Positions 25,410 through 34,701 of a DNA stretch of 64,000 nucleotides are shown in pieces (position 1 is the first letter of the stretch; every line of letters begins with the position of its first letter). Location: NCBI RefSeq assembly GCF_025583945.1, contig NZ_JAOEGU010000007.1, forward strand, positions 1 through 64,000, in the 5' to 3' direction. The notes under the pieces are model-generated. The model made no database searches, had not been told where the DNA came from, and worked only from the letters and a program-made list of their open reading frames with translations. The DNA comes from Methylobacter psychrophilus (GTDB taxonomy: Bacteria > Pseudomonadota > Gammaproteobacteria > Methylococcales > Methylomonadaceae). The translations under genes were made by a program, and so were the position numbers.

Positions 25410-25491
25410 GTGATTCCCCATCGTGGTAATAATGGGGTTATTAAAGAGCAAAATTTTTTCGTTAGATAGCTGTCAAGGACGACAGGTAGTT
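25344..25491 (-). repeat. luxI-like leader block, copy 2 of the inverted duplication
   Basis: On the minus strand this block reads AACTACCTGTCGTCCTTGAC, then AGCTATCTAACGAAAA, then CTTTAATAACCCCAT, ATGGGG and the start codon, parallel to 22481-22626. A CCCCAT/ATGGGG hairpin (25416-25437) is kept, while the outer stem pairs have drifted. Together the copies form an inverted repeat of about 146 bp around luxI and the transporter. Confidence 0.9.
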
Positions 25492-25985
25492 GGACAGCGT
25501 TGTTGAATAAATCAGTTTTTCAGCATCCAAGTCGGTTACATGGAGAGCAAGCAAAACCGGTGGAGGCAGTCAAAGCCAAACTTTTTAAGTGACGGAAAAC
25601 AAGTATTTTCCGACATGGTAACTCACAGTTCGCCCATTTTAGCCCCCACTTCCCCAGATTGCCGCCCCAGAACGTGATAAATTCCGACTGGGAAACCAAG
25701 TAGTGCCAAAATTCGTGACTGAACGGCGTTCAGAGGAGGTACGTAATGGGGTTATTGAACCAAAGGAACGGTTTGTTCCACGACACCCCTGTAGCCCTTG
25801 TCGTTAGCGGTCTATAAAGGAAATATCGATTTCGAAATTGCTAATGATATTTTATATAACTCATTGAACGCTAAGTATATTTACTCTGCACTAAAATTCA
25901 TAACTCTAATTAATAATATTATATTTTATATTTCAATTAGTTATGTTTCATAACAGGGTTTTACTGCCCATTTTTGAAGTTCTTA
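25492..25985. other. gap between the oxygenase leader and the insertion sequence
   Basis: No gene recognised. The string TTGTTGAATAAATCAG at 25501 resembles TTGTTGAATAAATAC at 24200 and the ends of some IS5-group elements, so both may be relics of insertion sequences. From about 25840 the sequence is strongly AT-rich, and no terminator was identified. Confidence 0.4.
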
Positions 25986-27090
25986 CTGATGTTACGCAGC
26001 CACCTCTCAAAAAGCGTATGATTTCAGAATGGAAAAAATAAAATTAGAATTATACACAGACTACCTGATTTGCAATAACGGGTTTGCAACGGCAACAGGA
26101 CTATCTGCAATGATAGAGGGCGATATAAGCCATGATCAGATGACGCGTTTTCTGGCATCAAAAGCATTTACTTCCAAAGATCTCTGGGGGCAAGTTAAAT
26201 CGACAGTACGCCAGATAGAGCAGGATGATGGTTGCCTAATATTTGACGACACCATCCAAGAGAAGACCTGGACAGATGAGAATGAAATCATGTGCTGGCA
26301 CTTTGATCACTGTAAAGGGCGTTCGGTGAAAGGAATTAACCTACTGAATGCCCTATATCATAGTGCAGATGTGTCAATTCCCGTAGCCTTTGAAGTGGTC
26401 CGCAAACCCCGCCAGTTTAGTGATGTACTGACTCGAAAGATCAAACGAGCCAGTAATGTCACAAAAAATGAGCTGATGCGAGAGATGATAGCTACTTGCG
26501 TGGCGAACGCCATCAAGTTTCGCTATGTGTTAACGGACAGTTGGTTTGCCGCGAAGGAGAATTTTGAATTTATTTTGAAAAAAGACAAGCACTTTATCAG
26601 CGCTCTAAAAGATAACCGCTTGGTGGCGTTAACAGAAGAAGACAAAAAAGAAGGACGCTTTGTACGAATCAGTCAACTGGAATTGACAGATAAACAAGCA
26701 GTGCGCGGCTGGATGAAAGGTTTCCCTCATGAGGTGCTTTTTGTCCGCAGAATCTTTACAAACAAAGACGGCAGCATTGGCTTATTGAATCTGGTGTGCA
26801 GTGATTTAACGTGCAATGGCGAACAAGTCGCAGCGATCTACCAAAAACGGTGGAAAGTTGAGGAGTTTCATAAATCATTAAAATCCAATGCGGGCTTGGC
26901 GAAGTCACCAACCCGTACCATCACCACACAGAACAATCATATTTTTATGTCCATTTACGCGGTATTCAAGCTGGAATGTCTGAAGATAAAACACAAGGCC
27001 AATCATTTTGCATTACGAACTAAGCTATTCATCAAGGCGAACCAAATGGCTTATGCAGAGCTGCAAAAATTACGGACTGCGTAACATCAG
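25986..27090 (+). mobile_element. complete insertion sequence of the IS4/IS701 type
   Basis: Perfect 14-bp terminal inverted repeats (CTGATGTTACGCAG at 25986-25999 and CTGCGTAACATCAG at 27077-27090) bracket a single intact transposase gene. Total length is 1105 bp. The right repeat overlaps the transposase stop codon. No clear target duplication is visible in the flanks (CTTA on the left, ATAG on the right), which suggests later rearrangement or different true ends. Confidence 0.85.
26029..27084 (+). CDS. IS4/IS701-family DDE transposase
   Basis: A 351-aa transposase. The N-terminal part has the MIEGDISHDQMTRFLAS helix-rich DNA-binding segment. Catalytic residues are likely D in IFDDTIQEK, D in VLTDSWFAAKENFEF and E in the C-terminal YQKRWKVEEFHKSLK, the Y-(2)-R-(3)-E-(6)-K signature of IS4-like enzymes. 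The gene is full length and unbroken, so the element may still be active. It starts 30 bp inside the left inverted repeat and its stop codon lies in the right one. Confidence 0.92.
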   Translation: MEKIKLELYTDYLICNNGFATATGLSAMIEGDISHDQMTRFLASKAFTSKDLWGQVKSTVRQIEQDDGCLIFDDTIQEKTWTDENEIMCWHFDHCKGRSVKGINLLNALYHSADVSIPVAFEVVRKPRQFSDVLTRKIKRASNVTKNELMREMIATCVANAIKFRYVLTDSWFAAKENFEFILKKDKHFISALKDNRLVALTEEDKKEGRFVRISQLELTDKQAVRGWMKGFPHEVLFVRRIFTNKDGSIGLLNLVCSDLTCNGEQVAAIYQKRWKVEEFHKSLKSNAGLAKSPTRTITTQNNHIFMSIYAVFKLECLKIKHKANHFALRTKLFIKANQMAYAELQKLRTA

Positions 27091-27143
27091 ATAGTAATGT
27101 AAATTTACCTAAATGAACATTAGCAGGTAAATAAATATAACGC

Positions 27144-27200
27144 GTAAATTTAATTTTTGACTTGGCATTATGGATGCTTTTTTATTACCTGAAGTTATAA
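27144..27200 (+). pseudogene. decayed copy of the small membrane-protein gene at 42065
   Basis: The frame reads VNLIFDLALWMLFYYLKL and stops, against VNYAFDLALWTILFF in the intact gene at 42065. The preceding 50 bp (TAATGTAAAT, ACTAAATGAA-like, AGCAGGTAAATA) also match the intact leader at 41988-42064. The ATG has been lost and a stop codon follows after 18 codons. It begins only 54 bp from the insertion sequence. Confidence 0.75.
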
Positions 27201-27891
27201 GGTTCAGTATTTACTATTTTTTTTGCAGAAGATCTGGCTATACAGGCAGTATAGAATTTATCCTGATAAAAAGAGATTCTGTTAATGTGATATAAAAATA
27301 ATTTTTTGTACCAATATTGCAATAAACTGATGCGAGTAATGGCAATTGCTATTTTAATAATAATTTGAAAATTTTTCTGCGCCATTCTGATTTTTTGTTA
27401 AATTCCGCTAATTTATTCTTCTCAAATGTTTAGCATCGCATTAACTTGGTTAATATTTGATTTATAACTATTCAGGTTAGCGTTACTGTGTTTCCTCTAT
27501 GAGGAGTCCTGATTTATATTTTTAACGGGCGGGCTTGAACAAACAGCTGAATATAGTTAAGCAAGGCTGAGGTAGTCAGATTAGTGACTAAAAAGCCATT
27601 CGAAATAAGTAAAATAAGTAAAATAAGTAAAATAAGTAAAATAGATAATATAAGTGATATAAGTGAAAATATCCGCGCTACTCAAGCTAATGGATTAGCC
27701 AGCGACCACTAAAATACCCACAAATTCATTAAGCATTCAGAATGATTAATGAAAAAAGAAATAATTTTTTTATCTTGGCCTTGGCTCTGATCCCGGGAAC
27801 TGAAAGTTATAAAATCTGGGGCAACCCACTCACTGTATTTTAAATAGAGTCATAAACATTGTTAATTAAGGATTACTCAGGAAGCTGCAAT
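27201..27891. other. AT-rich gap before the chemosensory operon, with a 9-bp tandem repeat
   Basis: No gene is supported. At about 27597-27640 the unit AAATAAGTA is repeated four to five times and decays into related TAAGTGATA copies to 27670. The repeat could be phase- or promoter-modulating, or simply slippage sequence. Close to the downstream gene the string TGTTAATTAAGGATTACTCAGG (split here as TGTTAATTAA, GGATTACTCAGG) recurs in similar form at 32319. Confidence 0.55.
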
Positions 27892-29367
27892 ATGAAAGAA
27901 CCGATAAAAATGTATCGAAATGATTATTGGCAAACGCTCCCCTTGTTGTTAGCAAGCGGCTTTGGTTTATTAGGACTTATTGTATCCAAGCATTTTGAGA
28001 TCAATGGATTGGCAACGGCTGGTGTATTAATTGTCCTGACTGTCGGTTTGTATTTCTGGAGCAAAAAATACTACCGGATGTCGCTGCAAGCTATCGAGCA
28101 GAATCTGTCTGCAAAATTGCAGCAGGAAAATGATGAAATAATCCAAGGTTTGCAGAATTCACATAAGCAAGCAATTTTGCAAGCCGGGACCAATCGGGTT
28201 GCGACAGAACGACAGCATATAGAAACCCTGCTGACTGGTTTAGCCCAAGATTTTGACACATTATCAAAGCTTCATGGCGGTCAACATCAAGAAAAAATAG
28301 AGATCTTGCCGATTCCTGTTGAAACACAGATTGCTGGTTTGACACAACGCTGCAAAGCCCTAACCATGCATCTTGATGAGTTGTCGACAGGCACTGAAAA
28401 TCAAGACTCGGGTATCGATGGACTGGATTCGTTATGTCAAAAAGTATTACCTATCTGGGCAAGTCAGGTTGATATGGCCAGAGTGCATAGCGAAGAATCC
28501 ATAGCCGATTTGGCACAACGCTTTGGTACCCTGACAAATCGTTTGGATGCCGCTTCCCTGGCATCTCAAAATGCCGTCAGTGGTGATCACGATTTACAAG
28601 GTGGCATCGTTGAACTCTTACAGAATAGTCAATTGGAATTAGGTACCATCACCACGGCCTTGGGTGCTTCGCTGGAAGATAAGGGGAAGCTGCTGGGCTC
28701 AATCGAGGACTTGTCGGGCTTTACTGAACAATTAAGCAATATGGCATCAGAAATCAGTAGTATTGCCAGACATACCAACATACTGGCAATTAATGCTGCC
28801 ATTCAGGCAGCACAGGCTGGTAATGCCGGCCGCGGCTTTTCAGTAGTTGCCTCTGAAGTACGAAAGCTTTCACAGTCATCAGGCGATTATGGCAAGCAAA
28901 TTACCGATACTATTGCCTCTGTCAATGAAGCGATTAAAGGTACGCTGACAATTTCCCGGAAATTTGCCAGACAAGATGAAGAGACTCTGGATAATGCCGA
29001 GCAAATTATTGCTGTGGTTTTAAAGCGATTCAGACTGGCCGCTGTAGGGTTAACTGAATCTGAGGAACTGTTACGTATTGAAAATAATGCGATTAATCAT
29101 GAAATATCTGATGTTTGTGTGGCTTTGCAGTTTCAGGATCGGGTTAGCCAGATTCTAACGCATGTTGGTGATGATTTGAACAAACTCGAACAACATTTGA
29201 ATACGCTGAATAGTACAGAAACCGGTACCGGATTACCTCGTTCAGTCAATGTCGAGCAATGGCTGGAAGATCTGGTCAAGACCTACACAATGGAAGAGCA
29301 GATTGCGGTACATGATGGGGCGAAGATTGAGATCAAGCCCAATGAAAACAATATTACTTTTTTTTGA
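27892..29367 (+). CDS. methyl-accepting chemotaxis protein with short transmembrane anchor
   Basis: A 491-aa receptor-like protein. Two adjacent hydrophobic segments (about residues 17-35 and 42-56) form a membrane hairpin with almost no periplasmic sensor. A long helical cytoplasmic part follows, with the MCP hairpin tip near residues 300-330, in ASEISSIARHTNILAINAAIQAAQAGNAGRGFSVVA spread over two stretches. The tip differs from the standard [18 protein letters not shown], so it may couple to a dedicated CheA/CheW. The start at 27892 has an AGGA box; an upstream in-frame ATG at 27859 is possible. It is the first gene of the chemosensory cluster and is followed 9 bp later by cheY. Confidence 0.85.
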   Translation: MKEPIKMYRNDYWQTLPLLLASGFGLLGLIVSKHFEINGLATAGVLIVLTVGLYFWSKKYYRMSLQAIEQNLSAKLQQENDEIIQGLQNSHKQAILQAGTNRVATERQHIETLLTGLAQDFDTLSKLHGGQHQEKIEILPIPVETQIAGLTQRCKALTMHLDELSTGTENQDSGIDGLDSLCQKVLPIWASQVDMARVHSEESIADLAQRFGTLTNRLDAASLASQNAVSGDHDLQGGIVELLQNSQLELGTITTALGASLEDKGKLLGSIEDLSGFTEQLSNMASEISSIARHTNILAINAAIQAAQAGNAGRGFSVVASEVRKLSQSSGDYGKQITDTIASVNEAIKGTLTISRKFARQDEETLDNAEQIIAVVLKRFRLAAVGLTESEELLRIENNAINHEISDVCVALQFQDRVSQILTHVGDDLNKLEQHLNTLNSTETGTGLPRSVNVEQWLEDLVKTYTMEEQIAVHDGAKIEIKPNENNITFF

Positions 29368-29376
29368 GATACCAAC

Positions 29377-29745
29377 ATGGCAAAAACAATACTGTTTGTA
29401 GAAGATTCAGCCTCGGTCAGGCAGGTGATGAATAGCACACTTACCCGCGAAGGGTATGATGTGATTTTGGCCTGTGATGGCCAGGATGCGCTGACCAAGC
29501 TGGACGGTAGTAAAATCCACCTTATCATCAGTGATGTAAATATGCCCAATATGGATGGGCTCACCTTTGTTAAAGCAGCCAAGCAACTGCCTGCCTACAA
29601 ATTTACGCCGATTATTATGTTGACCACTGAAACTCAGGCCACAAAAATGAATGAAGGCAAGGCCGCCGGCGTAAAAGCCTGGATAGTTAAACCTTTTCAA
29701 CCGGCACAATTATTGGCAGCAGTTGCGCAGCTTATTCAGGCATAA
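29377..29745 (+). CDS. cheY: CheY-type single-domain response regulator
   Basis: A 122-aa receiver domain with all key positions: acidic pair in FVEDSAS, phosphoacceptor Asp in IISDVNMPNMDG near residue 53, Thr in MLTTE and Lys in WIVKPFQP. There is no output domain. Located between an mcp and a STAS gene directly before cheA, it should be the phosphoryl target of that kinase. Whether it acts on flagella or another output cannot be told, since no motility gene lies in the window. Confidence 0.94.
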   Translation: MAKTILFVEDSASVRQVMNSTLTREGYDVILACDGQDALTKLDGSKIHLIISDVNMPNMDGLTFVKAAKQLPAYKFTPIIMLTTETQATKMNEGKAAGVKAWIVKPFQPAQLLAAVAQLIQA

Positions 29746-29761
29746 ATGATTGGAGTAGTTA

Positions 29762-30103
29762 ATGGCGAACGTGAAAAATAAAAACCGGCAGAGTCAGCGC
29801 ATTGTTATACAAGGTGAGTTAACCATTTATACCGCTATGGAATTGAAAAATAAATTACTGGTGGATTTATCGGTGACTGAAGAGTTGGAGCTGGATTTAT
29901 CCGAAGTCGGCGAAATTGACGCTGCCGGACTACAGTTGCTGGTGATGATAAAGCAGGAAGCGACCACGTTAGGCAAAGTTGTACGTTTTACCGGCCACAG
30001 TCCGGTCGTGGTGAAGCTTTTGGATTTGTCCGGTTTAGCCGGTTTTTTCGGCGATCCTTTGCTGATAGTTTATCCGTCCACAGTTGAAGGTAAATCGATA
30101 TGA
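29762..30103 (+). CDS. STAS-domain protein of the chemosensory operon
   Basis: A 113-aa single STAS (anti-sigma-factor antagonist-like) domain: VIQGELTIYTAMELKNKLL, then LELDLSEVGEIDAAGLQLLVMI, the segment that carries the regulatory Ser/Thr position in SpoIIAA-like proteins. Here that place is DAAGL, so the usual phosphorylatable Ser is replaced by Ala. It overlaps cheA by 4 bp. STAS proteins are found in some alternative chemosensory operons, but their role there is not defined. Confidence 0.85.
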   Translation: MANVKNKNRQSQRIVIQGELTIYTAMELKNKLLVDLSVTEELELDLSEVGEIDAAGLQLLVMIKQEATTLGKVVRFTGHSPVVVKLLDLSGLAGFFGDPLLIVYPSTVEGKSI

Positions 30104-32289
30104 TTCCAGATGAATATCTACAAACCTTTGTTATCGAATGCAGAGAATTGCTCGAACAAATGGAAGAAGCCCTGCTGATTGTCGAGCAATCAGCAGATGA
30201 TCCTGAAATCATCAACGCGATTTTTCGGGCAGCGCATACCATCAAAGGCTCGGCTGGCATGTTTGGCCTGGATCCTATTGTGGTATTTACCCATGCCTCG
30301 GAAAGTGTTCTGGATCGAGTACGTAGCGGTGATATCGCCATGAGCTCGATATTGGCATCATTATTTCTTGAAGCTCACGATCATTTGAGTGTATTAATCA
30401 ATCATGTTGCTGAAGGCAGCTACCCATCGGATGATACCGACAGTCGTGGTAAACGTTTAATAACACAATTGGAGACTTATCTTGGCGATAAGATGTTGGA
30501 TCAAGTTAGCGCTTCAGCAGAAGTGCCGATGGCTAACGAGTCCAGGGTGGAGAGAGAAGAAAGTGATGCGGTAGGCACCGATTATTGGCATTTATCCCTG
30601 CGTTTTGGACCTGAAGTGTTCAGAAATGGTATGGATCCTTTTTCTTTTGTGCGCTGCCTGTCTTCTGTGGGCAATATTGTGCAACTGGTCACCATCATTG
30701 ATGCCATTCCTGCGGCTGAAGATATGGATCCTGAATCGTGCTATTTGGGCTTTGAAATTAGTTTTGATAGTGATGCCGATAAGCTTGCCATTGAGAATAT
30801 TTTCAATTTTGTTCGTAGCGACTGTTCAATTCATATACTGCCGCCGCGCAGTAAAACCTCAGAATATAAACATCTGATTATGGAATTACCGGAACAGGAA
30901 ATGCGTCTGGGCGAAATTCTGGTTAAGTGCGGCACCTTAACTCCCAAAGAGCTCAATAATATTCTTCTCTTTCAATTAGATCAGGGTAATGAGCCACAAC
31001 AGCCCATAGGCGAAGTGCTGGTTGAACAACAATTGGTAAGTCCCAGGGTAGTCGCTGCTGCATTGGAAAAGCAAAAACAGGTTAAAGACAACAAAAAGAA
31101 CGAAGCTAACCTGATTCGTGTCGATGCCGAAAAACTCGATGAACTGATCAATCTGGTCGGCGAACTTATTATTGCCGGTGCAGGTACCAATCTGATCGCC
31201 AGGAGTGCCAGAATGACGGAGCTTATCGAATCTACCGAGACTTTGTCGCGGTTGGTCGAAGAAGTTCGTGATTCAGCGTTGGCATTACGCATGGTACAAA
31301 TCGGCGGTACTTTCAACCGCTTCCAGCGTGTGGTACGTGATGTCAGTAAAGAACTGGGCAAAGATATTGATCTGGTTATCAGTGGCGCAGAGACTGAACT
31401 CGATAAAACTGTAGTCGATAAAATCGGTGATCCGCTTACCCATCTGGTGCGTAACTCGATGGATCACGGTATAGAGTCTGCCGAACTGCGCATTGCCCGG
31501 GGAAAACCGGCCAGAGGTACACTAAAGCTCAATGCTTATCATGATGCCGGCAGCATTGTAATCGAAGTTATCGATGACGGCGGTGGCTTAAATAAAGAAA
31601 AAATTCTTAAAAAAGCCATTGAACGCGGCCTGGTTACCGAGGGTGCAAATCTGACTGATAAGGAAATCTACAGCCTCATCTTTGAAGCCGGCTTCTCTAC
31701 TGCCGATGTGGTCAGCAATCTCTCTGGTCGTGGTGTGGGTATGGACGTGGTACGACGTAACATCCAGGCTTTACGCGGTACTGTTGATCTGGACAGCATG
31801 GAAGGCCAAGGCAGTATCGTACGTATCCGACTGCCGCTCACCCTCGCTATTATCGATGGTTTCATGGTTGGCGTCGGCAATGCCGCTTACGTCATCCCAC
31901 TGGACATGGTCGTTGAATGCATCGAATTAAAGGCTTGGGCAAGCGACGAAGGTGACGGCAAATATCTCAACCTGCGCGGTGAAGTGCTGCCGTATCGCCG
32001 ATTGCGTGACCACTTTGCCATGAAAGGTGCCACGGTGCAACGCGAGAATGTTGTTGTCGTGCGTTACGGTGAGCACAAAGCCGGTTTAGTCGTGGACAAG
32101 CTGATGGGTGAGTTCCAGACCGTAATCAAACCGCTGGGGAAGTTGTTTAAAGGCGAAAAAAGTATCGGTGGTTTTACCATTTTGGGTAGCGGTGAGGTTG
32201 CCTTGATCGTTGACGTGCCTGGATTGATGGGGCAGATAGAACATGAAAACGAGGTTAATGAGATAACCCTTGCGGCGGTACTAAAATAA
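30100..32289 (+). CDS. cheA: chemotaxis histidine kinase CheA
   Basis: A 729-aa CheA. The Hpt domain carries the phosphorylated H46 in AAHTIKGSAGMFG. A region at about 155-250 (YWHLSLRFGPEVF...) is in the place of the P2 domain. An extra domain at about 270-325 (LGEILVKCGTLTPKEL, IGEVLVEQQLVSP) resembles the N-terminal two-helix repeats of GspE/MshE proteins. Then come the dimerisation helices (VDAEKLDELINLVGELI), the ATP-binding boxes (VRNSMDHGIES, VIDDGGGL, GRGVGMDVV) and a CheW-like P5 domain to the end. It overlaps the STAS gene by 4 bp and is followed by a 534-bp gap. Confidence 0.95.
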   Translation: MIPDEYLQTFVIECRELLEQMEEALLIVEQSADDPEIINAIFRAAHTIKGSAGMFGLDPIVVFTHASESVLDRVRSGDIAMSSILASLFLEAHDHLSVLINHVAEGSYPSDDTDSRGKRLITQLETYLGDKMLDQVSASAEVPMANESRVEREESDAVGTDYWHLSLRFGPEVFRNGMDPFSFVRCLSSVGNIVQLVTIIDAIPAAEDMDPESCYLGFEISFDSDADKLAIENIFNFVRSDCSIHILPPRSKTSEYKHLIMELPEQEMRLGEILVKCGTLTPKELNNILLFQLDQGNEPQQPIGEVLVEQQLVSPRVVAAALEKQKQVKDNKKNEANLIRVDAEKLDELINLVGELIIAGAGTNLIARSARMTELIESTETLSRLVEEVRDSALALRMVQIGGTFNRFQRVVRDVSKELGKDIDLVISGAETELDKTVVDKIGDPLTHLVRNSMDHGIESAELRIARGKPARGTLKLNAYHDAGSIVIEVIDDGGGLNKEKILKKAIERGLVTEGANLTDKEIYSLIFEAGFSTADVVSNLSGRGVGMDVVRRNIQALRGTVDLDSMEGQGSIVRIRLPLTLAIIDGFMVGVGNAAYVIPLDMVVECIELKAWASDEGDGKYLNLRGEVLPYRRLRDHFAMKGATVQRENVVVVRYGEHKAGLVVDKLMGEFQTVIKPLGKLFKGEKSIGGFTILGSGEVALIVDVPGLMGQIEHENEVNEITLAAVLK

Positions 32290-32823
32290 CCAGATAACCT
32301 CAGGTAAGAATGCGCGATGTTAATTAAAGATTGTTCAGGGCTTCTGCTTGATCAAGCGACAAAAATAAAATAGCGCAGTTGTTACTTTACCTTCAAGTTT
32401 TTAATTTTTGAGTTCGGGATATCAGCTATAACAAATATTAGACGTAGACAGGAATAAAACCATTCAAGTTTTGGGGGTAGTGGAGTTCCCTGTCTCTTGT
32501 CTCGCTTAACGGAGTTCGCTCCTCATTATTCGATGCTGATTCGACATCATAAAATAAACTATTTTCAATAGGGTAGAGTCAGTTTTCGAAAACGCAGGCG
32601 ACTGTGTGCTTCTTGGCTAGATAGACCGGCGAGTTTGTTCGCTTTGAGTAAGATATTTATTGGTGAAGTGAAAAGCATATTCCTCGCCAGCAAAATTTAA
32701 GCAATGAGATCATGCCATTAGAAATGATCTCATTGCTTGTTTATTATGATTATAAATTCTTTTAATAGAGTTAATGCACGGCCAGGCAACTGTTGTTTTT
32801 TAATTTATCCGAGAGTAAGTAAA
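32290..32823. other. gap between cheA and the duplicated mcp-cheW genes
   Basis: No gene is supported. A TGTTAATTAAAGATTGTTCAGG-like string at 32319 (TGTTAATTAA, AGATTGTTCAGG) resembles the leader of the first mcp at 27858. Palindromes GCTTGATCAAGC (near 32346) and TTTTCGAAAA (near 32583) are present. A strong hairpin ends the gap. A separate promoter for the second half of the cluster probably lies here. Confidence 0.5.
32699..32738. terminator. perfect 15-bp hairpin before mcp
   Basis: AAGCAATGAGATCAT (32699-32713) pairs perfectly with ATGATCTCATTGCTT (32724-32738) over a 10-nt loop, followed by GTTTATTAT. It is strong enough to be a transcription terminator for upstream transcripts or an mRNA 5' stabiliser for the mcp gene that starts 85 bp later. 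The T tract is imperfect. Confidence 0.55.
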
Positions 32824-34692
32824 ATGAAGGTTACCGTCGCTAGAAAGATGATTTTGTTGGTATTTACTGCCGTTTTGGGTCTGGTGGGCCTGTCTTTGTT
32901 TGGGCAGAACAGGATGGATGTAGTTTATGAGAAAACCAATTATGCCAACGTCAACAGTATTCCCAGTATCGTCATGCTGGCAAAGGGTGCCGAGTCATTT
33001 GGCCGTTTGCGTGTCCGCGTATACCGTCATGTTTTGAATACCGATCCGAACAAGATGGCGGATATAGAAACTCAGATCACAGAAGCACAGGATGGTGTCT
33101 TAAGCGCTCTTAAAGACTATGAAGGCGTAGTCTCAGACGATAAAGACAAACAGTTACTGGCTGATGATCTAGCGGATTTAAAAAAATACCTCAGTGGCGT
33201 AGACAATACACTCAACTTGTCCCGTGATAATAAAAACGATCTGGCTCGTGATGCGCTGACACAAAATGCTGACCAGGCCGAAAAGACCAATGCTACGCTC
33301 AAGGCTCACATGACATACAACGTTGATCTGGCAATGAAGGCATCCGAGATCGCCGCCACAACCAAAATTGATGCGACACGAATGTCTTCGATTATTGCGG
33401 CTTTGATTTTGCTGGCGATTGTGTTGATGGGTTGGTTTATTACCCGTGGTATTAGCCGTCCGTTAAACATCGCTTTGGATGTCGCCAATAACATTGCCAA
33501 AGGTGACCTGACCACTGATATTCAAGTCACCAGTACCGATGAAACCGGACAGTTGCTTGTTGCCATGAAGCATATGAGTGACAGCATCAAAGCGATGGTA
33601 GCCGATGCCAACATGCTTGCTGTTGCTGCTGCCGAAGGCCGTTTACAAACACGTGCCGATGCCAGCAAACATCAGGGTGATTACCGCATGATTGTCGAAG
33701 GCGTGAATAATACCCTGGATGGTGTCATTCTTCCCGTTAATGAAGCCATGGATGTTCTCACAGCGATGGAGATGGGCGATCTGACCAAATCCCTTACTGG
33801 CGATTACAAGGGTGAACTTAAAGATTTTAAGGATACCATCAACAATACTATTGCCAAACTTTCAGAAGTTATTAGCGAAGTTAATAGCGCAGCTGCCAAT
33901 ATAGCCTCAGCCAGTGAAGAGGTGTCTGCTACGGCACAAAACATGTCGCAAGCGACCAGTGAACAAGCGGCATCGGTGGAAGAAACCAGCGCTTCTATTG
34001 AACAAATGTCGGCTTCAATCAACCAGAACACTGAAAATGCTAAAGTCACTGAAGGCATGGCGACTCAAGCCAGCAGTGATGCGGTGCAAGGTGGCGTTGC
34101 GGTTACAGAAACAGTGAGTGCGATGAAGAGTATTGCCGGAAAAATTGGCATTATCGATGATATTGCTTATCAAACCAATTTGCTGGCCTTGAACGCGGCA
34201 ATTGAAGCCGCCCGTGCCGGTGAACATGGTCGGGGATTTGCCGTAGTGGCGGCCGAAGTACGTAAGCTGGCCGAACGTAGCCAGGTTGCCGCACAGGAAA
34301 TTGGTCAACTTGCCTCCAGCAGTGTCGGGATGGCGGAAAGCGCTGGCAAGCTCCTGGATACCATTGTACCCTCAATCAAGAAGACCTCCGATCTGGTACA
34401 GGAAATATCGGCCGCTTCTGAAGAACAGTCGGCAGGAGTAGGTCAAATTAATAATGCCATGAGTCAGCTTAACCAAATCACCCAGCAGAATGCCAGTTCC
34501 TCGGAAGAATTGGCTGCTACTTCGGAAGAGATGAGCGGACAGGCTGCGCAACTGCAAGAGATTATAGCATTCTTTACTGTAGCCGATAATACCGGCAGGG
34601 CAATGACCAAGGTCAAAGCATCCAAATCGGCGCTAAAAAAAACGGGGGTGGCAAAGCAGGCACCTAATGAAGCCGAATTCGTCAGGTTTTAG
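32824..34692 (+). CDS. transmembrane methyl-accepting chemotaxis protein
   Basis: A 622-aa receptor. TM1 is at about residues 8-28 ([19 protein letters not shown]), then a four-helix-bundle periplasmic ligand domain of about 155 residues, then TM2 ([19 protein letters not shown]). A HAMP domain, a second HAMP-like module with [18 protein letters not shown], and the signalling domain follow, with the tip [20 protein letters not shown] and [15 protein letters not shown]. The C-terminus EFVRF fits the CheR/CheB tether consensus x-Z-x-x-Z. The start at 32824 has a GAGAGTAAG box. The 3' part is nearly identical to that of the next mcp. Confidence 0.94.
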   Translation: MKVTVARKMILLVFTAVLGLVGLSLFGQNRMDVVYEKTNYANVNSIPSIVMLAKGAESFGRLRVRVYRHVLNTDPNKMADIETQITEAQDGVLSALKDYEGVVSDDKDKQLLADDLADLKKYLSGVDNTLNLSRDNKNDLARDALTQNADQAEKTNATLKAHMTYNVDLAMKASEIAATTKIDATRMSSIIAALILLAIVLMGWFITRGISRPLNIALDVANNIAKGDLTTDIQVTSTDETGQLLVAMKHMSDSIKAMVADANMLAVAAAEGRLQTRADASKHQGDYRMIVEGVNNTLDGVILPVNEAMDVLTAMEMGDLTKSLTGDYKGELKDFKDTINNTIAKLSEVISEVNSAAANIASASEEVSATAQNMSQATSEQAASVEETSASIEQMSASINQNTENAKVTEGMATQASSDAVQGGVAVTETVSAMKSIAGKIGIIDDIAYQTNLLALNAAIEAARAGEHGRGFAVVAAEVRKLAERSQVAAQEIGQLASSSVGMAESAGKLLDTIVPSIKKTSDLVQEISAASEEQSAGVGQINNAMSQLNQITQQNASSSEELAATSEEMSGQAAQLQEIIAFFTVADNTGRAMTKVKASKSALKKTGVAKQAPNEAEFVRF

Positions 34693-34701
34693 GAGTTGAG
34701 C

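Noticed and set aside
24195-25520. TTGTTGAATAAAT strings as ends of a composite mobile element around the oxygenase
   Set aside because: Both strings are in the same orientation and short, without transposase or target duplication; only a weak hint of IS relics.
27597-27670. Tandem repeat as CRISPR or origin iterons
   Set aside because: The unit is 9 bp, contiguous and low in complexity; no replication gene is nearby.
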